8,139 nt of DNA from an uncultured Ruminococcus sp. (GCA_947174965.1 CAMWKY010000084.1:1-8139); one strand, 5' to 3'. Numbered from the stretch's first letter, positions 1 to 6,474 are shown. A program made the numbers and translations. The notes: generated from the letters alone by a model not told the origin.

Positions 1-2
1 AA

Positions 3-164
3 AAACTGCACATCTCAAAAGAACAGATGGAGTACGTCACAAACAGCGGTCAGGGAGAGGGTCTTATTCGATACGATAAGGTGCTTTTGCCGTTTACTGA
101 TGCGTTTCCGACTAACACGCAGATGTATAAACTGATGACCACAAAGCCGACTGAAAGTGCGTAA
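3..164 (+). CDS. VirB4/TraE-like conjugation ATPase, C-terminal fragment
   Basis: This is a partial gene: the frame is open from the left edge and stops with TAA at 162-164, giving 53 residues. The tail contains the segments EQMEYVTNSGQGEGLI and YDKVLLPFTDAFPTNT, which I recognise as the typical C-terminal end of VirB4/TraE-type ATPases of Tn1549-like elements. The family powers type IV secretion at the cytoplasmic membrane through Walker A and B motifs. Those motifs lie upstream of this window and cannot be checked. It is followed after 20 bases by the cell-wall hydrolase gene, the usual order in these elements. The identification rests on the tail and the neighbours only. Confidence 0.72.
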   Translation, partial: KLHISKEQMEYVTNSGQGEGLIRYDKVLLPFTDAFPTNTQMYKLMTTKPTESA

Positions 165-184
165 AACAGGCAAAAGGGGGATTT

Positions 185-1387
185 ATGAGCAGATTTATAA
201 AAAGACAGAATAACCTCCGAAAAGCACAGGCAAAGTTTGAAAAAGCAAGCAGACGGTCTAAGCAGTTTAAAATACGATTTGAGCGTTCGCAAAACAGCAG
301 AGGGCGATTCAGAACAAGGGCTGATATTATCCGTGAGGAAAAGACATTTCACGGCAGTAACAGAGGTCTTGCACATAAGGTTTTCAATCTGAAAAATCGT
401 ATTGAAGGCGATGTTCCCTCAATCACTAAAACGATAAACAGCTTTCAGCCGAAAACTTTCAAGGGAAAATTATTTAAAAAATCTGCACAAGCCGTAAATT
501 TTACTGTTCACGATACCGCACAGACTACTGTTGACGCTGTACTTGCAAGTGAAACAATCGGCTTGAAATCGGCAGATGCGGTGAAACGTGAGATTGTCAA
601 TAATCTGAAACAGAAGTATTCCCGTGAAGCTGTTGACGATTATCACAGAGGAACACTTGAAACGCTCTGTATCGGTGCAGATGCAGTCAAGGGTACACAT
701 AATCACTTCAAATCCAAAAAGCAGTACAAACTTGAAAAAGCGAAATTTAGACTGAAAAAGGCTGAATATGATATATTCAAAGAAGATACTTTTAAGCCGA
801 AAATGCGTAAAAATAAGGCTGATTTCAAAGTAAAAAAAGCTGAATACAGACAACATAGGCGTGATTTCCGTCACAGTAGTCAATCGAATATTCAGAGAGC
901 ATTTCTGATAAAACGAAAACAGGATTTTAAGCAGAGTAAGCGTGAAATTAAATTTGACAGCAAAAAGCTGAAATCTGAAAAGAAATTCAAGCGTAAGGAA
1001 CTGAAAAATCAGCTTAAAATCAAGAAAAACTCAAAAACAGGTTTTCTTATTTTTAAGCCTGCAAGTTATACGGCAAATCGAATGAAAGCATCCACCTGGC
1101 AAAAAGCGGTCAATGAGGATTCCGACAATGATATGCTTCACGCTCTCGATTCAACTAAGCGTAGAATTGCAGAGCCTGTGATACAGAAAGTATCAAAGCC
1201 GGAACGCTTACAGCGACAACAGAAAAAGCGTGACAACTTATCCGATAAAGAAAAGAAGAAGAAAAAACGCTTGAACAAGCAGGAAAACAGGCTGAAAGTA
1301 AAGAACAGACAGTCGCCTAAAAAGCGTAAAAAAACGAAATTCAAAAAATCCTTTTCGAGAAATTCAAGGACTTCGGCAAGCTGCTAA
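185..1387 (+). CDS. CD1108-type mobile element protein, N-terminal basic part (frameshifted from the M23 part)
   Basis: This 400-residue ORF starts at ATG 185 behind an AAGGGGG ribosome binding site at 174-180. It is extremely rich in Lys and Arg and has no hydrophobic segment. Residues about 180-290 form degenerate helical repeats of the type KLEKAKFRLKKAEY, likely coiled coil. The family (CD1108-type proteins of Clostridia conjugative elements) normally has such a basic cytoplasmic region fused to a membrane helix and an extracellular peptidoglycan hydrolase. Here the ORF ends at TAA 1385-1387 before any membrane helix. The last dozen or so residues (SFSRNSRTSASC) look out of frame, whereas the -1 frame there reads FEKFKDFGKLLKQFIKNVY and leads into a membrane segment. 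I therefore read it as the first half of one gene continuing to 2958. Whether the break is programmed, mutational or a sequencing artefact cannot be decided here. Confidence 0.75.
   Translation: MSRFIKRQNNLRKAQAKFEKASRRSKQFKIRFERSQNSRGRFRTRADIIREEKTFHGSNRGLAHKVFNLKNRIEGDVPSITKTINSFQPKTFKGKLFKKSAQAVNFTVHDTAQTTVDAVLASETIGLKSADAVKREIVNNLKQKYSREAVDDYHRGTLETLCIGADAVKGTHNHFKSKKQYKLEKAKFRLKKAEYDIFKEDTFKPKMRKNKADFKVKKAEYRQHRRDFRHSSQSNIQRAFLIKRKQDFKQSKREIKFDSKKLKSEKKFKRKELKNQLKIKKNSKTGFLIFKPASYTANRMKASTWQKAVNEDSDNDMLHALDSTKRRIAEPVIQKVSKPERLQRQQKKRDNLSDKEKKKKKRLNKQENRLKVKNRQSPKKRKKTKFKKSFSRNSRTSASC
1328..1387 (+). other. Frame-transition zone with A7 and A6 runs (-1 shift)
   Basis: The first frame is open to 1387. 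The -1 frame has a TAA at 1327-1329 and is open from 1330 to 2958, so any join must fall within about 1330-1387. This interval carries A7 at 1328-1334 and A6 at 1343-1348. One extra A in either run, or a -1 slip of the ribosome or polymerase, would join the halves. A slip at the A6 run would give about 388 + 536 = 924 residues. No canonical tandem heptamer (X XXY YYZ in the right phase) is visible. The nearest candidates are T AAA AAA and C AAA AAA, where only the second tRNA re-pairs fully. Confidence 0.7.
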
Positions 1388-1488
1388 AGCAGTTCATAAA
1401 GAACGTTTACGAAAGAGAAGTCAAGAAATTTTTTGTCTGCGTTGCCGTTCCGATTATAATTATTCTGCTCGTTTTCGCCCTGATTTTA

Positions 1489-2958
1489 ATGCTTTTTTCG
1501 TCAACAGGTTCGGGCGGAAGTTTTACACTGGGTACATATACCGCACAGGATTATGACTTATCCGAAGCTGAAAAATATTACACAAAACTCGCCTGGGACT
1601 TAAATGAAAAAGTTATCCGCTGTGGCGGTGACGACTGGAAAAAGGCTCTGAAAGATTTGGGTGCTAATACTTCGGGTTACAAGGATAAGCCTGACGAGTA
1701 CATATGGGGACGTTCTGTGCATTTTGACTATGATGCGGTTTACGATTTTGACATAAATAAAATGTGGTCATTTCTATGTGCTTATTATTATGACTTTGAT
1801 GCCGAAAATGGTGACATAAAATACTGGAAATTCAAAAGCGGTACAGAAGATTTGCTTGACGAGCTTTTCAATGCGGAGTACAAATTTGAGCATTTCTATG
1901 ACAATACATCACGTTGGGAGGAGTATGATTCTTACTATTTTTCGGGCGGTATTGACGGTACTTACTGGCTTGCTGACAGCACAAATATGTACCGTGACAG
2001 TTATCTTCCGAAATCAAATCCCGGTGAATTAGATAATTTCAAAGATAGTAACGGATATTTGCATTTCAATGAATATCTTGAAATTCTTAACGCTCAGGAC
2101 GATTACAAGCGGACAGGCTGGTTTATTCAAGATCAACGATATTTTGTAAATGACCGCAGCGGACAGAGTTCAGAACCGTTCTATTCCTGGTTCAACGGTG
2201 TTGAATTTGGAAGAATTTACGGCGAAGATTATCATCCTCGCTCCTATTGGGGATTCAGCGATACAGACCAGATTTACTGGTGCGTTTCACCACAGGACAC
2301 TTGGTATTGGAGAAACGATTTAACCGACACCTGCCTGATAAGCTACTATCACGCTGACTACTGGAAAAACGACTGCCAGCTTTACTACAATGTAAAGCAA
2401 AAAAAGACATTCGATGAAGTTATCAATGATAAGCTGAGTTCGATGTCACATTCCGATGAACGTGTACAATATTACAATCTTCTTGTAGGAACAGACAGCG
2501 GTACACTTCACGGAAATCATCAGACTCTGCGTAGTCTGACGGGTACAAGTATTCACGACAGTACCATTACCAACGGTTTCGGCTGGGATATGCAGGAGTG
2601 GAATATCCGTCATTGCAGTATTGATGATTTACACGATGCTGTGGATATTACGGTGGAAAGCGGAAGCAGTATTTACGCTCCTTTTAAGTGCAGAATCAAG
2701 TCGTATGACAGAGATAAAAAGACCGTAATTCTGCGGAAAGATGACGTTGAATACTGGTATGACGGCACGGGCGGTACAAAGCGTGATACGGAAGTTACAA
2801 TAAAAAATGTCACGCTGAATGGCTGTGAAAGCGGAGATACCTTAAATGAGGGTGATGTTTTTGCGTTGGTTTCTTCAACATATATTCACATCAGGACTGA
2901 GATAGATACAGACGGTATCGGCTGGGACTTCATTGACCCTCGTCTTGTGTTTTATTGA
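1489..2958 (+). CDS. CD1108-type mobile element protein, C-terminal part: membrane anchor, aromatic-rich region and M23-like peptidase domain
   Basis: The first ATG of this frame is 1489, but the frame is open from 1330 and this ATG lies inside the membrane helix encoded at about 1429-1500. No ATG, GTG or TTG occurs between 1330 and 1489 and no ribosome binding site precedes 1489, so the coordinates are the formal ORF only. From residue 1 the order is: end of the helix, a Ser/Gly linker, a helical region (about 18-130), an acidic region very rich in Tyr, Trp and Asp (about 130-310), and an M23/LytM-like domain (about 350-489). The first zinc motif HxxxD is present (H382, D386). The second, normally HxH, reads YIH (Y465, H467). 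By family knowledge such proteins locally open peptidoglycan for the conjugation channel outside the membrane. With the first His of HxH replaced, activity is uncertain. The downstream gene begins 14 bases after the stop. Confidence 0.78.
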   Translation: MLFSSTGSGGSFTLGTYTAQDYDLSEAEKYYTKLAWDLNEKVIRCGGDDWKKALKDLGANTSGYKDKPDEYIWGRSVHFDYDAVYDFDINKMWSFLCAYYYDFDAENGDIKYWKFKSGTEDLLDELFNAEYKFEHFYDNTSRWEEYDSYYFSGGIDGTYWLADSTNMYRDSYLPKSNPGELDNFKDSNGYLHFNEYLEILNAQDDYKRTGWFIQDQRYFVNDRSGQSSEPFYSWFNGVEFGRIYGEDYHPRSYWGFSDTDQIYWCVSPQDTWYWRNDLTDTCLISYYHADYWKNDCQLYYNVKQKKTFDEVINDKLSSMSHSDERVQYYNLLVGTDSGTLHGNHQTLRSLTGTSIHDSTITNGFGWDMQEWNIRHCSIDDLHDAVDITVESGSSIYAPFKCRIKSYDRDKKTVILRKDDVEYWYDGTGGTKRDTEVTIKNVTLNGCESGDTLNEGDVFALVSSTYIHIRTEIDTDGIGWDFIDPRLVFY

Positions 2959-2960
2959 TT

Positions 2961-2966
2961 GGAGGT
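2961..2966 (+). promoter_or_regulatory. Ribosome binding site for the DUF4315 gene
   Basis: GGAGGT lies 6 bases before ATG 2973. It selects this start over the in-frame TTG at 2955, which overlaps the preceding stop and lacks a site of its own. Confidence 0.85.
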
Positions 2967-2972
2967 GACGAA

Positions 2973-3272
2973 ATGGCTATCAACGATAAGAAAATTGAAA
3001 AACTGCTTGAACGTGCAGAAATTCTTGATAAACGTATCAAAGAAGATACGGCTGAACGCAAGCGGATTCTGGCAGAGATTGACCGTCTGAGTTATGCAAA
3101 TCTCAAAACGGAACTTGCTAAAAACGATATGACAACAGACGATTACATTCGCTTTATCAAGATGAAAAAGAAAATGGCTGACAAGAACATTTCTGTTGAG
3201 GATATTGAAGAAATGATTGACGGCATATCTGAAAATACGGAGGAAAATGACGATGAAAAGAAGATTTTTTAG
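2973..3272 (+). CDS. DUF4315 family protein
   Basis: A 99-residue, highly charged, probably all-helical cytoplasmic protein. Residues about 5-45 (KIEKLLERAEILDKRI onward) look like a coiled coil. They are followed by a short region with NDMTTDDYIRFIKMKKKMAD and an acidic tail. The pattern matches DUF4315 proteins, which sit directly after the CD1108-type hydrolase and before DUF4366 in Tn1549-like conjugative elements. The molecular role is unknown; a structural or regulatory part of the transfer machinery is inference from constant neighbourhood. The 3' end overlaps the next gene by 20 bases, indicating co-translation. There is no signal peptide or membrane segment. Confidence 0.82.
   Translation: MAINDKKIEKLLERAEILDKRIKEDTAERKRILAEIDRLSYANLKTELAKNDMTTDDYIRFIKMKKKMADKNISVEDIEEMIDGISENTEENDDEKKIF
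3239..3243 (+). promoter_or_regulatory. Ribosome binding site for the DUF4366 gene
   Basis: GGAGG inside the end of the DUF4315 gene lies 9 bases before ATG 3253 and only 3 bases before the in-frame ATG 3247. The spacing favours 3253, which also puts MKRRFF at the head of the signal peptide. Confidence 0.7.
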
Positions 3273-4074
3273 TGTGGTGTTATCCGCTGTGATTCTTGCT
3301 TTGGCGAGTATGGGAATTACTGCTTCGGCAGCGGAAACTGCCGCAACAGAGCCGACAACGGCTGAAACTTCTGCGATTGAAGAAACAACAGATAAGAGTG
3401 AATCAGCTGACGATGCACCTGTTACGGAAACTCCTGCGGAGATTGATGCTGACGAATTTATGAAGTATATTACCGATAATGAGAACGCTGATGATTCCCG
3501 TCCCGACTATTACGGTGATGATTATTATGATACCAACGGAAACGCTACGCTTATCAAGTCGGAGCATATCATCTACAATACGGAGGAAATGCAGTTTATC
3601 GCAGTCACCACAAAAGACGGTCACGTCTTTTATGTGCTGATAAATTATTCCGCTGAAAGTGGAGAGGACAATGTGTATTTTCTCAACAAAGTTGATGCGG
3701 TGGATTTGTATTCTCTCATATATATGACCGATGAGGAAAAGGAAAACGGTATTGATATGAACAACGTTGAAAAGGCTGAAAATGCCGCTGTAAACGCTTT
3801 CGGGAAAGAAAAGCCGAATGCTGAAAACTCTGATAATTCGGAATCAACAGACAATTCCGATAGTGATACCGCCGAGCAGAAACAGCCTGTAAACAAGCCT
3901 ATGAGTGCCAATAACCTTTATCTCATAATCGGTGTTGTTTCAATTCTTGGTATCGGCGGTGCAGGATTCTTCCTTATGAAGAAAAAGCCTGCAAAGAAAG
4001 CTGTTCCTGAAATGGACGATGATGAGGAAATCAATTTTTATGATGATTCTGAAATAAATGAAGATGAAGAATAA
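3253..4074 (+). CDS. DUF4366 family secreted, membrane-anchored protein
   Basis: A 273-residue protein with three visible parts. Residues 1-27 are a Sec-type signal peptide (MKRRFF, hydrophobic core, ASA-like cleavage site near SASAAE). Next come a Thr/Glu/Ala-rich linker (about 28-65) and a compact acidic extracellular domain (about 66-180). A low-complexity Asn/Ser/Asp stretch then precedes a membrane helix at about 221-242, which is followed by KKKPAKK and an acidic cytoplasmic tail. The layout and position after DUF4315 match DUF4366 proteins of Tn1549-like elements. The function is unknown; the topology suggests a wall-spanning accessory part of the conjugation machine (inference). An earlier in-frame start at 3217 would add a non-signal-like extension and is less likely. 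Confidence 0.82.
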   Translation: MKRRFFSVVLSAVILALASMGITASAAETAATEPTTAETSAIEETTDKSESADDAPVTETPAEIDADEFMKYITDNENADDSRPDYYGDDYYDTNGNATLIKSEHIIYNTEEMQFIAVTTKDGHVFYVLINYSAESGEDNVYFLNKVDAVDLYSLIYMTDEEKENGIDMNNVEKAENAAVNAFGKEKPNAENSDNSESTDNSDSDTAEQKQPVNKPMSANNLYLIIGVVSILGIGGAGFFLMKKKPAKKAVPEMDDDEEINFYDDSEINEDEE

Positions 4075-4075
4075 C

Positions 4076-4080
4076 GGAGG
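4076..4080 (+). promoter_or_regulatory. Ribosome binding site for the 95-aa membrane protein
   Basis: GGAGG lies 7 bases before ATG 4088 and selects it over ATG 4058, which sits inside the DUF4366 gene. Confidence 0.8.
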
Positions 4081-4087
4081 TATTTTT

Positions 4088-4375
4088 ATGGGAAAGTATG
4101 CGAAAATCGGTCTTGTTGTCGGTGCTGTGAGTGCGGTCGGAACTGCGGTTATTGCCGTTCGTTCTCTTGCAAAAAGAGCTTTTCACAACGGCTTTGACAG
4201 CGGACTTACAATGGGTATGCGTGTTACAGATATGGCGGTTGCTGACGTTGCCAAAAAGTACAACAACCTCGTTGATGAGTACAACGAACTTGTAGACGAA
4301 TACTGCGATTTGCTTGATGATGTTGACTTTGACGTTGCAAAAATCGGTGAATCTGAGGACGATTCAGAAGAATAA
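4088..4375 (+). CDS. Small single-pass membrane protein with three heptad repeats
   Basis: I do not recognise a named family. The 95 residues begin MGKYAK and continue with a Gly/Ala/Val-rich membrane helix (about 7-25), a short basic stretch (RSLAKRAFHNG) and a Gly/Met segment. Three near-identical heptads follow: YNNLVDE, YNELVDE and YCDLLDD (residues 58-78). The protein ends in an acidic tail (ESEDDSEE). The basic residues after the helix suggest the C-terminal part is cytoplasmic, so the heptads could oligomerise or bind a partner there (inference). It lies 13 bases after DUF4366 and 18 bases before the first methyltransferase, at the border between the conserved and accessory parts. Similar short membrane proteins recur downstream. 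Confidence 0.72.
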   Translation: MGKYAKIGLVVGAVSAVGTAVIAVRSLAKRAFHNGFDSGLTMGMRVTDMAVADVAKKYNNLVDEYNELVDEYCDLLDDVDFDVAKIGESEDDSEE

Positions 4376-4393
4376 CTGAAAGGATGTAATAAG

Positions 4394-5137
4394 TTGAGCA
4401 AGATTCAGCTTTTTCAGGGAAACTGTCTTGATATTTTAAAGAACATTCCTGACAAGAGCGTTGATATGATTTTGTCTGACCTCCCATACGGTAAAACTCA
4501 ATGTAAATGGGACATTATGCTGCCTGTTGATGAGATTTTGGAACTTTACAACAGAATAATTAAAGACAACGGTGCGGTCTGTTTATTTGGCATTGAGCCT
4601 TTCAGTTCGATGATTCGTATGGAAAATATTAAATATTATAAGTACGACTGGATATGGAAAAAGCCAAGAGGAACAGGACATCTGAATGCCAAAAAACAGC
4701 CATTAAGAGATGTTGAAATGATAAGTGTTTTTTATAAAAAACAATGCATTTACAATCCTCAGTTTTCTGTTGGTGAGCCTTATTCCAAGCTGAAAGGCGG
4801 AAAAAACAGTTACGTTAGTGAGTGCGGAGAAACTACATACGGCAAATTTATGAACGGTCAGGCGTATAGAAACGATAACAGCGGATTCAGGTATCCCAAA
4901 CAGGTACTGGAGTTCTGTGGTGTTGAAAGAAATACGCTTCACCCAACACAAAAGCCTGTTGCACTTTGTGAGTATCTTATCAAGACGTACACCAACGAAG
5001 GAATGACCGTTCTTGACAGTTGTATGGGGTCGGGAACGACAGGAGTAGCCTGTGGCAATCTTAACAGAAATTTTATCGGAATAGAACTTGATGATAAATA
5101 TTTCAAAGTTGCAAAGGCAAGAATTGAAAACACATAG
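4394..5137 (+). CDS. Beta-class DNA methyltransferase (N6-adenine or N4-cytosine)
   Basis: A 247-residue S-adenosylmethionine-dependent methyltransferase acting on an exocyclic amino group of DNA. The catalytic motif IV appears near the N-terminus as SDLPYG (residues 28-33). The SAM-binding motif I appears near the C-terminus as DSCMGSGTTG (208-217). HPTQKP (183-188) precedes it. This order (IV before I) defines the beta class. The motifs do not tell adenine from cytosine specificity. The central part (about 90-175) should hold target recognition. The start is TTG at 4394, with AAAGGA 9 bases upstream; it gives the typical IQLFQGNCLDIL opening, and no ATG lies between it and motif IV. No restriction enzyme is adjacent, so it looks like an orphan methyltransferase, common in mobile elements and used against host restriction (inference). 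Confidence 0.9.
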   Translation: MSKIQLFQGNCLDILKNIPDKSVDMILSDLPYGKTQCKWDIMLPVDEILELYNRIIKDNGAVCLFGIEPFSSMIRMENIKYYKYDWIWKKPRGTGHLNAKKQPLRDVEMISVFYKKQCIYNPQFSVGEPYSKLKGGKNSYVSECGETTYGKFMNGQAYRNDNSGFRYPKQVLEFCGVERNTLHPTQKPVALCEYLIKTYTNEGMTVLDSCMGSGTTGVACGNLNRNFIGIELDDKYFKVAKARIENT

Positions 5138-5168
5138 AAATTAGTTTTAATTGAAAGGACGAAAGACA

Positions 5169-5315
5169 ATGAGAAAGAAAAAACTTGTCGGTGTCGCTGT
5201 TATCGGGGCTATAATTTGCTTTATCTGCTTTCTTTTTGGCAGAAAAAATGGATATATGAAAGGATACAGAGAAGCCGACAATATGATGATGAATGAAAGT
5301 TCTAAGCCTGTTTGA
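5169..5315 (+). CDS. 48-aa single-pass membrane peptide
   Basis: A short ORF from ATG 5169 with GAAAGGA 9 bases upstream. It reads MRKKK, then a strong hydrophobic helix (about 6-24, LVGVAVIGAIICFICFLFG), then RKNGYMKGYREADNMM. The charged N-terminus, single helix and Gly/basic tail resemble the other small membrane proteins at 4088, 7763 and 7936. No family is recognised. Its last 23 bases overlap the start of the cytosine methyltransferase in another frame, which suggests that its translation delivers ribosomes to that gene. A role purely as a coupling leader is possible, but the clear membrane helix argues for a real product. Confidence 0.66.
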   Translation: MRKKKLVGVAVIGAIICFICFLFGRKNGYMKGYREADNMMMNESSKPV

Positions 5316-6474
5316 CGGCATTTCCTGCGGAAGATTGGCACTTGAACGTGCTAATCTTGCCGTAGAAAATTACGATGCCTTTGAAATTGACAAATACGCA
5401 ATTTCCGTTTCAAAGAACAATTACCCCGATATTGTTCATCACGGAAATGTATTTGACGGCGATTTTACGAAGTTTAAGGGCTATGATTTACTGCTCGGAG
5501 GCAGTCCGTGTACATATTGGAGTGTTGCTAAAAAAGGCAGAGAAATAACTGCTGACGGAGAGGGTTTCCGTCTGTTTATGGAGTATGTAAGAGCGTTGAA
5601 AGAAAGTGAGTGTAAGTATTTTCTTTACGAAAACAACTATTCCATACATCAGAACATCAAGGACGAAATCTCCAGAAAGCTCGGTGTTGAGCCGATTATG
5701 ATTAACTCGGCATTGCTTTCCGCACAAAACCGCAAACGTTGTTACTGGACGAATATCCCGAATGTTATTCAGCCTAACGACAAAAATATTATGCTGAAAG
5801 ATGTTCTTGAAAGTGGAATTTCGTGGCAGGATAAAAGCTATTGTATGACAGCAAATTACGACGGTGCAGTTTTCAGAAATACTATTGAACGAAAACAGCG
5901 GACGATGATTGCAGAGCAGATTGTTGTGAATGATGAAAATGGAAAATCCCGCACTATTAAGGCACAATACGGACGTTCATCAATCTCAAATGCAGGACGT
6001 TCCGACAGCTTCGGTGCAACTATGGTTGCAGAAGCTATTCCGTTCAACACGTTTAATAATAAGGGCGAAAAGTCAAAGACCGTTATGGCAGGCTACCACA
6101 AGTACGGTGAAGCTACGCTCATCAAAAACAGCGGTTTTAACGGCGGCACTACTGCGATAGCTACTCCAATTCGTATCGGTGAATACGGAAAAGGCGGTCA
6201 GGGACAGCGTATTTACTCGGTTTATGGTAAACCTGTTACGCTTTCCGCAAACGGCGGCGGTCAGGGTGCAAAAACAGGACTGTATAAAATTGATTTGCCC
6301 GACGGTGATTATCTTATCCGAAAATTAACCCCGGTTGAAGCCGAAAGATTGCAGACTCTGCCCGATAATTACACGGCAGGAATCAGCAATACACAACGCT
6401 ATAAATGTATCGGAAACGGTTGGACGGTGGACGTTATTGCACACATATTGGAGGGACTTTCAAATGAATATTGA
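5293..6474 (+). CDS. DNA cytosine-C5 methyltransferase, DNMT3-like N-terminal motif
   Basis: A 393-residue enzyme that transfers a methyl group from SAM to carbon 5 of cytosine. Motif I is LFDGISCG (6-13), closer to the DNMT3/phage type than to the usual FSGIGG. Motif IV is GGSPC with catalytic C73. Motif VI reads ENN (113-115) in place of the common ENV. Motif VIII is QNRKR (145-149). Motif IX begins RKLTPVEAERLQTLP (343-357), and motif X is GNGW (374-377). All core motifs are present, so activity is likely. The target-recognition region (about 180-335) carries degenerate repeats. ATG 5293 is required for motif I and lies inside the preceding peptide gene, with no strong ribosome binding site, so coupling is likely. 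The 3' end overlaps the PP-loop gene by 11 bases. No partner endonuclease is visible. Confidence 0.9.
   Translation: MKVLSLFDGISCGRLALERANLAVENYDAFEIDKYAISVSKNNYPDIVHHGNVFDGDFTKFKGYDLLLGGSPCTYWSVAKKGREITADGEGFRLFMEYVRALKESECKYFLYENNYSIHQNIKDEISRKLGVEPIMINSALLSAQNRKRCYWTNIPNVIQPNDKNIMLKDVLESGISWQDKSYCMTANYDGAVFRNTIERKQRTMIAEQIVVNDENGKSRTIKAQYGRSSISNAGRSDSFGATMVAEAIPFNTFNNKGEKSKTVMAGYHKYGEATLIKNSGFNGGTTAIATPIRIGEYGKGGQGQRIYSVYGKPVTLSANGGGQGAKTGLYKIDLPDGDYLIRKLTPVEAERLQTLPDNYTAGISNTQRYKCIGNGWTVDVIAHILEGLSNEY
5833..6297 (+). repeat. Degenerate protein repeats in the target-recognition region of the C5 methyltransferase
   Basis: Four units share a pattern of Lys-Ser/Pro, then Thr two or three residues on, then Ala and an aromatic or Gly stretch. 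They are DKSYCMTANYDG (from K181), GKSRTIKAQYG (from K218), EKSKTVMAGYHKYG (from K260) and GKPVTLSANGGG (from K313). Units are about 37-53 residues apart and often end with a short strand such as AEQI, AEAI or ATLI. They are visible at the protein level, not as exact DNA repeats. Confidence 0.55.
6450..6455 (+). promoter_or_regulatory. Ribosome binding site for the PP-loop gene
   Basis: GGAGGG within the end of the methyltransferase gene lies 8 bases before ATG 6464. It selects that start over the upstream in-frame ATG 6335, which would add 43 residues encoded by the methyltransferase motif IX/X region. Confidence 0.85.

Noticed and set aside
50..376. Reverse-strand ORF of 108 codons over the start of the hydrolase gene
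   Set aside because: It is antisense to two supported genes, has Cys/Phe/Ser-rich composition typical of the complement of Lys-rich coding sequence, and has no ribosome binding site or recognisable domain.
470..883. Reverse-strand ORF of 137 codons with hydrophobic stretches
   Set aside because: The Phe/Ile-rich translation is the complement of Lys/Glu-rich codons of the basic region. There is no start context and no family resemblance.
3326..3343. Inverted repeat CGGCAG...CTGCCG as a possible terminator
   Set aside because: The stem is only 6 bases, there is no following T run, and it lies inside the DUF4366 coding sequence near the signal peptide cleavage site.
5488..5967. Reverse-strand ORF of 159 codons
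   Set aside because: It lies wholly within the C5 methyltransferase, whose motifs IV, VI and VIII are encoded on the other strand. It shows no domain pattern.
5930..6160. Forward ORF of 76 codons in another frame of the C5 methyltransferase
   Set aside because: It overlaps the conserved frame completely and has low-complexity, out-of-frame composition. The methyltransferase frame carries the repeats and motifs.
6335..6463. N-terminal extension of the PP-loop protein from ATG 6335
   Set aside because: The extension overlaps methyltransferase motifs IX and X, and a GGAGGG site is placed correctly for ATG 6464.
4394..6474. A complete restriction-modification system
   Set aside because: Two methyltransferases are present, but no adjacent ORF has a recognisable nuclease motif. 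The remaining proteins are small membrane or helical proteins.
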